From assembly GCA_022605405.1 (NCBI GenBank), contig JABYQQ010000008.1, positions 1,612,001 to 1,676,000 of the forward strand: a stretch of DNA of 64,000 nt. The letters are read 5' to 3'. Positions 10,802 to 22,133 of this stretch are shown here, one piece after another; the stretch's first letter is position 1; every line of letters begins with the position of its first letter. The position numbers and the translations under genes are program-made. Origin of the DNA: Earliella scabrosa. Its lineage: Eukaryota; Basidiomycota; Agaricomycetes; Polyporales; Polyporaceae. The notes under the pieces are model-generated. The model did no database searches and was not told where the DNA came from. It saw only the letters and a program-made list of their open reading frames with translations.

Positions 10802-11406
10802 GTGCAGCGTCCACCTGTGACTGATGTACTGCAAACGCGGGCAAACGGCTACTCAACGATTCCCCATGGACACATCCTGATGCTGATGTCAAGGTACGCT
10901 CTGCGCTCCGAGAGCGTTGCGCACGGCGCATCTGCTGACTCTGACTTTCCGCCACTGACAGGCACACTGGCAGCTCGTCAAGGTCGGAAGCGCATCCCCG
11001 TCGAGCTCACCTCAGTCCCTCGTATGCCGGACTTGGATACGTCCACGCACGACGGACGCCCTTCTCCGCGGACCACACAGCCCCGATCGCGGCTTCGGCC
11101 TCCCGTAGAAACGACACCGGCGGGCCCAGGTCGGACGGAAGCTCCGAAGCTGCGCAAGCGCACCCTGTCCACCGTACCCAACCCGGCGGTCCATACTCAC
11201 GAACCAAAGGCTGAGGAGCCCCGCGCTGCAGGACGTGGGGCGTCTACGAGCGCGTTCAACCCGGTGGAGGATACGGACGAGAGCGAGGACGGGGGCGTGC
11301 GCCTTGCTGGGGGCCGCCCGACAGGGCGTTCAGGAGCAGCGATTATGTGAACGCGCGCGGGATGGCTGGCACGCCCCCTTCGCCATGTACGTACCAAGTC
11401 TTCGAA
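10802..11406 (+). pseudogene. orphan cytoplasmic tail of a beta-barrel membrane protein, broken
   Basis: The frame ends EDTDESEDGGVRLAGG, the tail motif shared by the paralogs at 17.8-28.3 kb, but then runs to a premature stop after GRSGAAIM at 11350. In another frame, 11371-11406 encodes TPPSPCTYQVFE, which resembles the conserved PPPYQLFE terminus. No ectodomain or transmembrane segment lies directly upstream. A likely intron is at about 10893-10961. It may be the detached tail of the 9271-10277 gene or the remnant of another copy. Confidence 0.5.
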
Positions 11407-11814
11407 TTTTTGGGTTTCTCCGGGTCAGACGCGGATGTCTGTACCCATGTTTGGCTCGGTAAAGGTTGCTCATGAGGACAGACATTAAGGTCGAACTCAC
11501 TCGTTCGGCTCGAAGAGATCAAATTGGGATGGGAGGTTTGAAGAAGCCCGCCGTCGCGACGTACCGCACCCGCGTCCATAAGTATGTGGGCCCCGCCCGA
11601 ACCGCAGAAGTCCGCGGTATGCCCACCTCTCCGTGCTTCGTCTCTTTATTCCGCCACTCGAACCAACCACCCGCGACAGCCTTGTACTTAGAGCCTTCGC
11701 CGTCGCGTCTTCCATCCCGCGAAAGGGCTCTTCGCCGGGGATAGAACCCCATCCTGTGTCTTCGCCCGCGCATTTATCCAGACGGGGCCATGGAACGCGA
11801 AGTGATCTCGTAGA

Positions 11815-11823
11815 GGTATAAGG
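11815..11823 (+). promoter_or_regulatory. TATA box of hydrophobin gene 1
   Basis: GGTATAAGG lies ~115 bases upstream of the hydrophobin ATG at 11937, a normal spacing for fungal genes with high expression. Confidence 0.5.
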
Positions 11824-11936
11824 ACCGAGCGCAAGAGGAGACTTGGGGACTCACCAGTCGAGCCTCGACTTCCACATTCGCTCTCTTCCAGCACCCACAG
11901 CTGCACTCGTCGTTCGTTCTTTTATCAGGAGGCAGT

Positions 11937-12439
11937 ATGATCTTCTCTCGCGCCCTCACCCTCGCCGCGCTCCCGCTCCTTGCGGTCGCCACCCACGGCC
12001 TTCACAAGGCCAGGACCACGAGCAGCCCATGCTCCACCGGCTCCCTCCTGTGCTGCAGCAGCGTTGAACAGGTCCGTTCCGCTCGACATTGCGCATCCTC
12101 TTCCCTCAGCGTGACGCCTGACGCACTGACGTACCGACCTGCAGCCGTCTGGCTCCCCCGGGCTCTCCCCTTTGACAACCAATATCTTTGGGTTGCTCGC
12201 GGTAGCCGTGCCCTCTGCGGACGTCCTCGTTGGCGTGACCTGCACCCCGATCACCGCTGTGGGCGTTGGTGGCGCCGGGTCGTGCTCTGCCAACACGGTC
12301 TGCTGCGAGAACAACAGCTTCGTACGTCCCCTCTTCCCTCATCGATTAGCGCTGCATGCTCGACTTTGGTATGCTGACCGCGCGTACATACCGGCAGGGC
12401 GGCCTTGTGGCCATCGGATGTGTCCCGGTTGTTGCTTGA
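11937..12439 (+). CDS. class I hydrophobin
   Basis: Exons 11937-12071, 12145-12321 and 12398-12439 (phase 0 throughout), 117 residues. A signal peptide ([21 protein letters not shown]) is followed by the eight-Cys pattern: CSTGSLLCC, then [16 protein letters not shown] and IGCVPVV. The CC doublets and the spacing fit class I hydrophobins of basidiomycetes, which self-assemble into rodlet films on aerial hyphae and fruit bodies. The two introns sit at the positions usual for this family and match those of the second hydrophobin at 13199. A TATA box lies ~115 bases upstream. Confidence 0.95.
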
Positions 12440-13080
12440 GGCTATGTGTTTCGTCGGGGAGGCGTCGTACCGGACATGCGCGCGTTGTAGTATCAGAGCG
12501 AATGTAGGACAATCGAGTCCGTCTAGGACATGATACCATGTCAAAGAGATTCTATGATACAGCTACTAATTCAGCCAGAACGTACCACACTTAGCACTCT
12601 GAAGATGCCGTGACCGGTGTTCGTCAACTTCCACGTTGCTCGGTGTCAACTACGGTTGGTACGAAGCTCACTCCATGCGTGACCGATGACATACCGGTGT
12701 TGCGCATGGCATGCCGCCACTGGCAGGGCCGAAACCACGCTGAGTCCTTCGAAGTTCGAACAAAGATGGTAACAGACTTACTCGCCGTCGCCCAACCCTT
12801 GCTGGATGACCGCCGAGGCCAAGTGACCTGAATGGAAGACGTAACGCAGCCGCTCGTTCCGCCCCAGGCGAGCGAAGCGGCAATGAAGCTTGATTAACCT
12901 TGCGCCAGCCGACGCGCGCCCCGCGCCGCGCTCGTAGCCTTTAGTGTTTCGCACCGTCGCGTCGGGCTGCGGTCTTCCGATGTGGTCATGGCCGTCTCGC
13001 CCGCTTCGCGTGAACACATCGCGACGCCGGTGTGAAGAGGAGCGAGGGCTGGAGCCTGGACGGAGGGTCAGAATCTGCGC

Positions 13081-13088
13081 ATATAAGA
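13081..13088 (+). promoter_or_regulatory. TATA box of hydrophobin gene 2
   Basis: ATATAAGA lies about 115 bases upstream of the ATG at 13199, the same spacing as in hydrophobin gene 1. Confidence 0.5.
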
Positions 13089-13198
13089 GCCCCATCGTAG
13101 CTGAGGAGGGACCAGCAGCAGTCGACTCCTCCGCACTCGCAGCAGCCTCAGCACCTCGCGTTCGCACTCTCTAAACACTTCAGTACTCACCGAGCATC

Positions 13199-13634
13199 AT
13201 GTTCTCCCGCGTCGCCGCCTTCTCCACCCTTGCCACCTTCGTCGCGGCTGCGGCCGCTGCCGGCGCGAGCTGCAACACGGGCCCCGTTCAGTGCTGCAAC
13301 AAACTCGAGGATGTACGTGTCACTCATCATTCCCTGTATACGATTCCGGCTGAGGTTGATATGAACAGGCGAACTCCGCTGCGAGCTCTGCGATCCTGTC
13401 CCTGCTCGGGGTCGTCGTGCAGGACGTGACCGCGAAGATTGGTTTCGACTGCTCGCCCCTGTCCGTCGTGGGCGTTGCCAGCGGAAACAGCTGCTCTGCT
13501 CAGCCGGTGTGCTGCGAGAACAACAACGTCGTGAGTAGTCTTCCTCATCGTGTTTGATGCGTGGCAACGACTTACAATGTGCAATCGTTCAGGGCGGTCT
13601 CATCTCCATTGGTTGCGTCCCGGTCATGCTCTAG
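13199..13634 (+). CDS. class I hydrophobin
   Basis: Exons 13199-13312, 13369-13530 and 13593-13634, 105 residues. The N-terminal hydrophobic Ala-rich signal peptide ends near GASC. All eight Cys are present: SCNTGPVQCCNKLED, FDCSPLS, SCSAQPVCCENN and IGCVPVML. The central loop (SSAILSLLGVVVQDVTAKIG) is the hydrophobic patch typical of class I. Same strand, same intron pattern and 760 bases downstream of hydrophobin 1, so this is a tandem duplicate that has diverged considerably outside the Cys framework. Confidence 0.97.
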
Positions 13635-14199
13635 ATTCAGTAACTCGGATAATGCGGTAGACGTTTACGGTACCAGATGCATAATGAATGCCACGTTCAG
13701 TGATCATGTTGTCATCGTGGGGTCCGCACCGTGTGATACAACCAAGATTGTCAAATTGACATTGAATGCGAACAAGCAACAAACAATGAAGCTTTCGGTC
13801 AGATGCAGCAACGCTCACCTCCCAAATATACGCAAGAAGATAGACGCAAGAAAGAAATGCCTCAGCCATCTTCGCCTGGCACGCATCCGCTCTATCCAGA
13901 CGACGAAGATCTCCCCGCGGCTCTGCCACGAGCCCAAGCCAACACCGCAGGGGTCAGGGTTCTGAGGTCCACCCCGGAGGCTTGCTCGGGCTCAGCCTCA
14001 TCCGCGCCTCGGGGTCCCGGATCGGGCATCTCGGGTTGAGCCTCGCCGACAATGATGACGTCTACATCGTCGACCTCCAACTTCCCTGGGGCACGGCTCG
14101 TCGCAGGACCGGGCGGACGGGGAGGGTCCTTCGCAAGATCTTCATCAGACTTGCACCACGGCCTGTGCGTCTTCCAGTGCTGATCGGGGTGGAAGATTG
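13635..14199. other. gap without a supported gene
   Basis: Convergent 3' region between hydrophobin 2 and the MYND gene. Only short frames without motifs are seen; the part from 13980 reads as GC-rich spacer. Confidence 0.4.
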
Positions 14200-15136
14200 T
14201 CAGCGATCGTCATCGAACCCTTGGAGGTGGAGATAACATGCACGCACCCGTCTCTGGCACTCCTTGCTGCAGTACCTCGGCTTACGCATGGTCGGACACT
14301 TTCCCCCACACCGCATGTACTTGGTCTGAACCCCTTCAATCTCGCACTCCGGCGCCGCGCAGCGAGACGCAGTCGCGGCCTCCAAAGCCATCCCGCGCTG
14401 CTCCTCCTCCCACTCACGCACAGAGGCCTCCTCTGCGTTCCAGAGATGCGTGAGTGGACTATACCGCGTGGTCCGCTTGACGTCGACTCCGTCGCGCGTC
14501 CCGAGTTGGAGGATGTAAGAGGCGGTCTGCAGGATCGTGGAGCTGACAAGTCCATGTTTGGCCGTCGCGTCGGCATATACTGCGGCGATATAGAGAAGAT
14601 CATTCGACAGGGAAGCGTCCGGCGTGCTGGTCGGAAGGTGCTGCGAGAGGACGTCGGGGTCGCGCGGGACGGCGTGGCCGACGCTAGCCCGCTGGTGGAG
14701 CTCGAAGTAGGCGTAGGAAAGGCAAGAGTAAGTACGAGCGAGGAGGGCGCTCGAGATTTCCTCGACAGGGACGGGCTTTGCATGGTCTCGGTCTGTGATC
14801 TTCTCCCACACGTCGAGTGCACGATCGACGCTTTCTGGACAATAATGCCCGACATAGAATCTGCAGTACAAATCAGCTTCCCGATGGAACAAGATCGGCC
14901 GTCCTGACGTACCTGAGACCGAGGTCCAGCACGTGTGATCCACGGCCCGTGTCCTGTGGAAGAATGCTAGTGAATTTGTTGAGGGCTTCGAACATAGGTG
15001 CAGTGCGATAGTCGTGAAGGGCTGAGCGACGGAGTTTAACGAGGGCAGCAGGCTCGTTCATGAATACCATGGCGTCGTCCTCCACCACCAAGCCTAAGTG
15101 CGGGATAACTCTCATCTCGTTTGGGCAGAAAGGCAA
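14200..15136 (-). CDS. MYND zinc-finger protein
   Basis: Two exons, 15136-14913 and 14860-14200, join at phase 2 to 294 residues; the intron 14861-14912 is 52 nt. The C-terminal ~60 residues carry a MYND-type cluster: CAAPECEI, MRCGGKCPTM, RYCSKECQRRVRACYLH. MYND domains bind proline-rich peptides; free-standing MYND proteins are strongly expanded in agaricomycetes and mostly unstudied. The N-terminal part is helical (EALNKFTSILPQDTG; EISSALLARTYSCLSYAYFE) without a recognised domain. The frame may extend further upstream through another exon; ATG 15136 is the first that fits. Confidence 0.8.
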
Positions 15137-15858
15137 GAGCGAACGGAGGAATGCGACTGAGAAAAGACACGACCTCTTGGGTCGCTGTGCTCTTCGCCGC
15201 TGCGCCTGGGAAGGAGGATGTGGTGGTGGAAGGGGTGCAAGAAGCGGTCGGCAAGGGGACCAGCCCCCGCGGTCCTTATATCGCAGGAGGGAGCCGATTA
15301 GAGTGCAGCGTGCTGGCTATATGCGGTCACATGGTTGTCGATCCTCGCCTGACGCGTTGCGTCATCGATATCGTCGTGTCTGGCCAGTCCTTGCATAAAT
15401 TGAAAGTTGGAAGCACAAGGTATGTTACAGTGCTCAAGACAGTGTCCAATTAGGTTGTGAGAGTCTCGCAAATACCAGTACTGGGGCCCGAGTAATAGTA
15501 GTGAAGATACGAGTGTCCGTCATGTCCATGTCCATGGTCTCCTGCGGGTGCGAGGGCTAGAGAGAATGGTGCATGAGGCTTTGAATGGGCGTGAAGTCGC
15601 GCACTCCTATCCATCTGGATCTCTTGGAGTGGGCCGACGCATGCATGGCAAGATGGCAGCGAGCGTGCGCATGAAGCCGAGGCGCGGAGCGGTCGACGGA
15701 GCGCGTTCGCAACCTTCCGCGATCGACGAAGAGTAGGTGGTAGCAGCTAGTGGGCTTCGCGGCAGGGCCGAGAGCATCCGCTTGCAGCGCAGTGATGGTA
15801 GAGGATGTGAGACCGACCCAGAACAGCGTCCGAGCGCATGTCCAGGGGGGCGGGGGGT
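15137..15858. other. gap without a supported gene
   Basis: Contains the upstream region of the MYND gene. No frame with motifs or consistent splice sites is seen on either strand. Confidence 0.35.
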
Positions 15859-16074
15859 TTAGAGGCCGAAGATCTTCTTCAGGCCAGACTTGGTCGCCTT
15901 CGGATGCGATGGCATGCGCCCATTCGAAGAACGCAGCACCCGGCGTGCGTCCTCGTACGTGTGGTAGGTCTCCCGGGGAGACTGCGTGCTCCCAAAGGGG
16001 GCGAATGCGTTCGGAGACGCGGGCGCGGTGGGAAAGAAGGTGTAGACCGGGGTGTTGGTGTTGTAGTAGGACAT
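15859..16074 (-). CDS. small hypothetical protein (71 aa)
   Basis: Starts MSYYNTNTPVYTFFPTAP and ends ATKSGLKKIFGL with a stop at 15859. Single exon. It has a Tyr/Pro/Thr-rich N-terminus, a central ETYHTYEDARRVLRS segment and a basic C-terminus. Codon choice resembles the neighbouring genes and an in-frame upstream stop is close. No signal peptide, membrane segment or known family. Small single-exon proteins of this sort are common in agaricomycetes. Confidence 0.45.
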   Translation of the reverse strand: MSYYNTNTPVYTFFPTAPASPNAFAPFGSTQSPRETYHTYEDARRVLRSSNGRMPSHPKATKSGLKKIFGL

Positions 16075-16575
16075 CTTCGGGGAAGGGGTGGTGGCGTTTG
16101 AGGGGAAGAGTGTGATACGATTGTGAACGAGGAGGGCGACTCGAAGATGACTTGAGTTGCTCTGAGGTAGATGCGAGACTTGGTTGATGGAGACTTCATG
16201 TCGAGAACCTCCCGGTTATATACCATCCAGAGAGAGTCGGATTGCCTGCGAAGCGAGCATGCAGCGATGGGCGTGGAGGTGAGATGGCAATCGCATTGCG
16301 CGCCCACAGAAAATTGCCAGTCCTGGAAGTTGTTTGCGTCAGAGTAAACACGAGCACACATAGACACCCAGCGACAGGGTTGTTGCCAAGTTACCAGTCG
16401 CCCACAAACGCACCCGAGCGTAGATGAGCCGATGGACGAGAGAAACGCCGTCGACAATGAGGAGGAGGAAGAGTTGGCATAGGCGCCGAGTGTTTGTTTG
16501 TCTTCCAGTGGTGTACAAACAAAGAATACTTACTTACACTACTCCGACTCAGGCTTAGTGTTGTTCTGCTACTTA

Positions 16576-17063
16576 CACGGCGGGCACGGCCCATTTTTGG
16601 CTGCCAGAAATGACACAGAAAGTTATGTACCAGTTAACCTGGCACGTAACTTTCTAGCTCGTTTCTGACCATCAAAGAAGTGACGTCACACCGAAATAAA
16701 GAGCCACTTACCCTTCACTCGAAAGGCCGCCTTCTCGATGTGGACAAAGCAGCCGCCAGATATGTTCCGATTAGATGACATTTATGGATCATCTCTGTTT
16801 GCCGGAACCAGATATGTCACCTTACCGAAACATATCTGGTCCATATCTGTTCACTCGAGCACAGATATGTCTCCTAACCGGAACTTATCTTGCCGCCTCG
16901 GAGAATGCGGCCTTTCGGGCACACAGTAAGTAGCCCTTGATTTCCGCGCGACAGTCACTCCTTTGACCTTCAGAAAGGTGCCAGAAAGTTATGTGCCAGG
17001 TTAACTGGCACGTAACTTTCCGTGTCATACCTGGTGCCCGAATAATTGGCTGTGCCCGCCGTG
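16576..17063. mobile_element. nonautonomous TIR element (PIF/Harbinger-like MITE), 488 bp, TTA target duplication
   Basis: The left end CACGGCGGGCACGGCC (16576) and right end GGCTGTGCCCGCCGTG (ending 17063) are inverted repeats with one mismatch in 16. Both ends are flanked by TTA (16573-16575 and 17064-17066). Inside each TIR is a subterminal palindromic block around GTTAAC with AAAGTTA(T/C)GT on either side, itself inverted between the ends. The centre has several AGATATG words and no coding capacity. A 3-bp TTA/TAA duplication is typical of PIF/Harbinger families. Confidence 0.75.
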
Positions 17064-17766
17064 TTACTACGAGCCTCCCATTATCGTCGAGCACACGACC
17101 ACGAGCTATATTATGAGGCGTAAACGCTTACCTCTAGCTCGACTGAACACGGTACGCCCAACATCTTAGAGCTTATCGCTTGCTCATCGTCCTCCCCGCC
17201 GATTCGACACTGTGACTCTGGCATGGAAGTCCGCTGCAGTCCCTCGACCGCCCCAATGGCGATTGTCGACACTTATTTCGGACTGCGGATTTCCAATAGT
17301 TCCTCCATTCCGATAGAACTGATACGTCTTGATACCTGATCCAGCTCGACAGATGATAGTTCATTCCGTTCAGAGACTCCTGTCATACCTCAATCACGCT
17401 CATCATGAAGACCGGTGTGATTGGGATGCCACTTCCCTTGCAAGAATGACTTTTGGTCACATTTCTCGATTTGACCCGTCGTTCCCTCACAGCTTTGGGA
17501 CTCAGTATCCATGAGCACACTCTCATCGCCCACGTCCACCCGTCTTGCCCTCGAGCCTCGCGCATAACCTGCCTGTCCCTACACGTGTCGATATATTCCC
17601 CTTGACTTCTCGCTTCTACCGCAGCCCTCTCCTTTCACATCTACCTAATTCACTCTTTTGATCCCTACCAGCATCGTACTGGCGAGCAACACTTGCACTG
17701 CGTTCGGCGATTCCACAGCGGCAACACTGAAACTCCAGCAGGGACGCGCGACGCAAGCAGCTCTAC
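17064..17766. other. gap upstream of the beta-barrel membrane gene
   Basis: No gene supported. A TATA-like TCGATATATTCC lies near 17588. The stretch 17680-17790 has a protein-like frame with VLASNTCTAFGDSTAA that runs out of phase with the gene downstream; it might be a damaged first exon. Confidence 0.35.
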
Positions 17767-19225
17767 ATGAGTGACACAACGGCACGTCTCACGTCCTACC
17801 GCCCGGGCGACAACGCATGCAATGGCACTTCCCGCGACTCTGACTTTGTATGTTCCTCTTGGTTTCCCCTGGACCTCGTTTGAACTGACTTTCCACACTA
17901 TCATAGATTGCCGCCCTGAGTCCTGATGTCGGTGCCCCACCTCCCGTTGACTTATGACCCCGTTCGCGGCTGACGAGGTACCCTACTGTAGGAATGGGAC
18001 GACGGCGCGCACTGCTACACGCCCATTACGATCTTCTATGGAGACAAGTCTCTCGTCGCTACCGTCACAGACCAGGTATGTCTCGACCCCATTTACGCGC
18101 GGAGCAGCATCACTACTCTGCATGGCACCTGCGACTTACTCGAGCTCCAACTCCTCAGTGCTACACGTGTTCCGATCTCGGGCTCAACCTCTCCCCTGCC
18201 CTCTTCGAGCTCCTCACAGGCGACCTGGACCTACACGTCGCGTATGGAAGCTGGGTCTATGGTGTCTCATCTGCGAAGCCAGAGGCCCCGAGCAGTGTCT
18301 CCGACACCACGCCACCCGCAGACACGGCTACGACGTTGACTAGAAAGGGTCACCAGATGAGCACCACATTTGTCACCACGAGTACGAACGCGCCATCATC
18401 GGAAGCCGTTGACGACTTCACGTCAACCACGTGGTCGCCAGGAAGCACTACGATTCCGGTCCCCATTCTCTCTACATCGACTGCAACCTTTCCCGGCGCG
18501 AGCTCACCGGATACCCCTTCTTTGACTTCTTCGCTCGATACTTCTTCGCTCGATACTTCTTCACTCTCCGCTTCGCTCACTCGTCCGGCATCTGTGAGCA
18601 CCACCCTCCCTGCCATCGTAACCTCGAGCTCTTCTATGCACGACAAGTTGCCGTTCATTGGGCTCATCATTGGGATCGTGTCCATCGGATTGGTGAACAT
18701 CCTCTTCGTGCTCTGGATGCTATACCGACGGCACAAGCGTCGGAAGACGTCTCGAGAAGTATTCACCACAGATATGGAAGATGGAAACGCGAAGCCGGAA
18801 GGCAAGTCTCAATCGCAGTCTGGGTTCTCGACCGTACTGATGCCAGCGCTCCGCTCACAGCTCCATCCCAGTGGCGTACCTCGACTACCTACATAAGTCA
18901 AGGGCTCCGCGATCATTCCGCAACCCGGAGTGATATAGTTGAAGATGTGATCGAGAATGCCGCCACATCGAACGGGGGCTTCGATGCGGAAACGTTCAGG
19001 GCGGGCTCATACGGCGTTGCGGACTACACGCGTTCTGAAGCCTTGAGCGTGGACAGGTCCTGGAGGTCTCTATGGACTGACTCGCAGATTGTGTATGAGC
19101 TAGATGGAGGCGTGCGGCTCGAGGGAGGCCCTCCGGAAAGTCGACGGGACTCGGGGGATTACAGCTCGTCGTCGGGCCTGGAACCGACGATTATGCTTCC
19201 TCCGCCGTATCATCGGTACACGTAG
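17767..19225 (+). CDS. single-pass membrane protein with double-psi beta-barrel ectodomain and DGGVRL...PPPY tail
   Basis: Exons 17767-17847, 17907-17927, 17992-18075, 18159-18801, 18861-19225. The three internal small exons have the same boundaries and sizes (21 and 84 nt) as in the 9271 gene. Barrel marks: YRPGDNACNGTSRDSDF, IAALSPD, EWDDGAHCYTPITIFYGDKS, CYTCSDLGLNLSPALFELL and AYGSWVYG. A Ser/Thr stalk, a transmembrane helix (LPFIGLIIGIVSIGLVNILF then basic YRRHKRRK) and a tail ending YELDGGVRLEGG ... LPPPYHRYT follow. The last intron (18802-18860) uses a GC donor, the only way found to join the two frames. No signal peptide is visible at this start, so a 5' exon is missing or the N-terminus is damaged. 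Confidence 0.75.
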
Positions 19226-19981
19226 CTATACGAGGTCAGCAGTGCACTTCTACTTCTTGCGTTGTAACTTGAGATCTCGGTCGCCGTTTCTAAACCTTGC
19301 GAGCGCCGATTTTACTGTAGTACCGAGGTTCAATGTTAAACCCTTTTAGAACATCGTACAAACTTGACAGTACAGATTGGTACTGTTATGTTCGTTGAAT
19401 CCGCAAGGTTTTGAGGAGTAGATGCTCGTCCTTAGTTTGGGTCTGTCGGCATACTGTCCTTGAGTTTCTGATCAGACACTGCGTATCACAGGCGTCCCTA
19501 TACTATCATGATTGTTGAACGTTCGCACTGGCCAGGTCATGATATTGTCGAGGCTCCTCCATCTACGTCGCCACCTTACGACATATACATCTGAGATTGG
19601 TAACACCCATACTTCCAGAAGCTGTTGAATGGAGGATGTAGATGTCAACGAACGTCCAAAGCTGTGTAAGATGTGATGCGGTCCTGAGTCGAGACGTGGT
19701 ATACTTTTCAGGAGCATTAGGCCAGTGATCGTCGACAAGGTTGAGGGTCTGCTGTAACTAAGCGTACTGTTCCGATCTCGGTCATTCAACTTCCACTTGG
19801 TTGGGCTGATCTCGAGGCAGTGATAGCTCGAGGTTAATACTACTGTACTTATATACCCAAGTTCAGTCACTAGCAGCACCCCGCGATCGAGTCCGACCCA
19901 CAAACTGTCTCCTCCCTTTCCACCTTCCCGTCGTTGGCCGCTTATCTGGCATCCGTGAGCGGCACTGGCAGTCACGGTGAT
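19226..19981. other. gap without a supported gene
   Basis: Intergenic between two family members. A long minus-strand frame here has no family features and no splice support. Confidence 0.35.
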
Positions 19982-21334
19982 ATGCCAGCCATCATCCAAG
20001 TCGTGTCGAGTCCGAGTCCAGCCGCTGATACCTCTGACGCCCTGGACCCGCTGGGGAACGGGATTGGTTGCTCTAATCTGGAAGATACAGCCCCCACAAA
20101 GCGCAGAACTGTCCTTCAGCAACGCGACAACCTGGAAGACGCGCAGCTTCCCCAACCCACCTCAGTGCAAACTAGCTTGAGCCTGAGTACGGCGCTTCAG
20201 TCTTCCTCATTTGATCCACCCCCCTCGAGCACTACTAGTATTCAAGTCAGCAGTTTCGGTGTAAGCCTGAGGCCTGTGGACATCAGCGTCTCGCTCATCG
20301 AAGTCGGGCCCTTGTTCACCACTGCTCCGGCACAGCAAAGTGCAACTGGCACCGAGTCGGGGAGTACGCCGGTTTTCATGTCCCCAGGTACAGAGCGAAC
20401 ATGGGCACATTTCCGGATGCGTATCTAAAACACTCCCTCTCTTCCTCAGGTGTACCTACAATTGTGTCTGCAACGCTAATCGGAGTGGCTGCGCCATCCG
20501 AACCAACCCCGGCAACCCCCCACACAGCTACCACATCTAATTTCCCTACAATCACCTCTGCTCCAAGTTCATCGCCGCCTGCTCGGCCAACACAGAAGTC
20601 ACGGACCGTGCTGATCGCCGTTGGGGTCGTCTCTACGCTTCTCGTCATCATTGTCAGTGTCTGCTGGTGGAAAAGAAGACGGAGGGCTCTGAGTTGCTGG
20701 CTTGCCATCGAGAAGTATCCGACGGCACAAGAATATTCCCAGTTACCAGCAGGTGCGCCGAAACGCGTGATTTGGTGCTCTTTGCTCACCCGCTTTTACA
20801 GTACCCAATCGGCCGGTCTCAATTCTCCCCGCCGAATCCAGACGGGATTCCGGTTTGCGTCCGCAGTCGAAGGTGGATGTGCAGTCCGAAGCCATGTCGG
20901 AGTCCCTCATCGTGCAAGCTTCCCCAACAGACACTCTCCGATCGTCTCGCGCAGCGGATCCCGCGTCCACACCAGCGGGTGCTCACGCTGGCCCCGACAA
21001 GCTAACGGAATATGTCTCGCTTTCCTCCACCCCTCCAGAAGGCCATACGCAGAGCGCGCGGCCGACGGAGCAGTACCGTGTCGCAGCGCACTGCATTGTG
21101 CCAGCGGAAGCAGGCGGTGGAGGTATCGAGGGCGGTAGCTGTGAAGATGGAGGGCGGCCAGAAGCAGAAACGGGAAGCGAGGGGAGGAGTCTGATGGAGG
21201 AGTTTGTGTACGAGTACGACGGAGGCGTGCGCCTCGCTGGAGGTCCGCCTGGCAGACTGTTCAGTCCCAGTAACCCGGAAAGCGTGCGCAGGATTGCGAC
21301 TGCGCTTCCTCCTCCATATCAGCTTTTCGAGTAG
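19982..21334 (+). CDS. single-pass membrane protein of the same family, ectodomain lost
   Basis: Exons 19982-20387, 20450-20752, 20802-21334 (phases 1 and 1, both joins exact). The protein starts with a Ser/Thr/Pro-rich region, then has a transmembrane helix (VLIAVGVVSTLLVIIVSVCWW followed by KRRRR) and a long tail ending EYDGGVRLAGGPPGR ... LPPPYQLFE. The tail has VPNRP at the same place as the 24.3-kb paralog. No NACG or HCY barrel motif exists upstream within 1 kb and no signal peptide is seen. It is either a truncated relative or a member that works through its stalk and tail only; topology without a signal peptide is uncertain. Confidence 0.65.
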
Positions 21335-22133
21335 TTGCCTCTGCATGTAGACAGACGATGGACCGGATTGATATGTACTGGTGAATGTTGATGTCGACGG
21401 TGTTCAACGCGCCCCGTCGAGTCCCTCGACATATAGCCGGTGGTAAGGCCATTCAGGGGCGTTTATCTGCATCTTGAGGTAGAAAGATGCAGATGACGGA
21501 CCTGTGGTGGACAGCAACTGACAGTGTAGAGGGAATGCATCAGGAGCAGAGGTGCGACATCCTGTTTGCACGAGTCACTGGCATTCAACACGATTGCAGC
21601 ACATTGAACGTCAATACGTACAATCGTCGCGGCCTCTACACCTTCTCCGCAGACCTCCGTATGCCGAGATATCAAAGTCAGCTGAACCGGTTATTGCCAG
21701 CAAGATGCGTGCTTGAAGCGACCAGGTACACGGCTTCCCAGCGTAGGGAACTCCGGCGTCAGAATCGCCGTGAAGTCCTTCTTGATGTTGCTGAGCTACC
21801 AAACCGTCTCGAAGGTCATACACAAAGATCAAGAACGTGGTACAACACCTTTGCTTCCATAGGATAAGCGCAATCTGGAGACAGAACATGGTCGTTGTAC
21901 TGAGGGTACAACAGCTGGGCGGCTGGGATGCCGGCAAGTGCCATAATGTGCGTCTTGGAATGCACGGTCACAGGACCGTGATCCGAATGTGAAACGGTTG
22001 GGGAGAGTTCAAGCCGTGTTGTGATCGGGCCTATAACTTTCTCAATTGTCTCCGCTCCCTCTGTCTTTCTCTCTCTCCGCCACGAGCTGCGCTGGTCGTC
22101 GTTCACCACGTCCTGCTCGCCCTCTCTCCCGCC
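21335..22133. other. gap without a supported gene
   Basis: Nothing convincing on either strand. The pyrimidine-rich run at 22040-22090 is probably the 5' leader of the next gene. Confidence 0.35.

Noticed and set aside
19472..20155. 227-residue minus-strand protein
   Set aside because: Shadow of the plus-strand gene and intergenic sequence; no motif, no splice logic and overlaps a supported exon.
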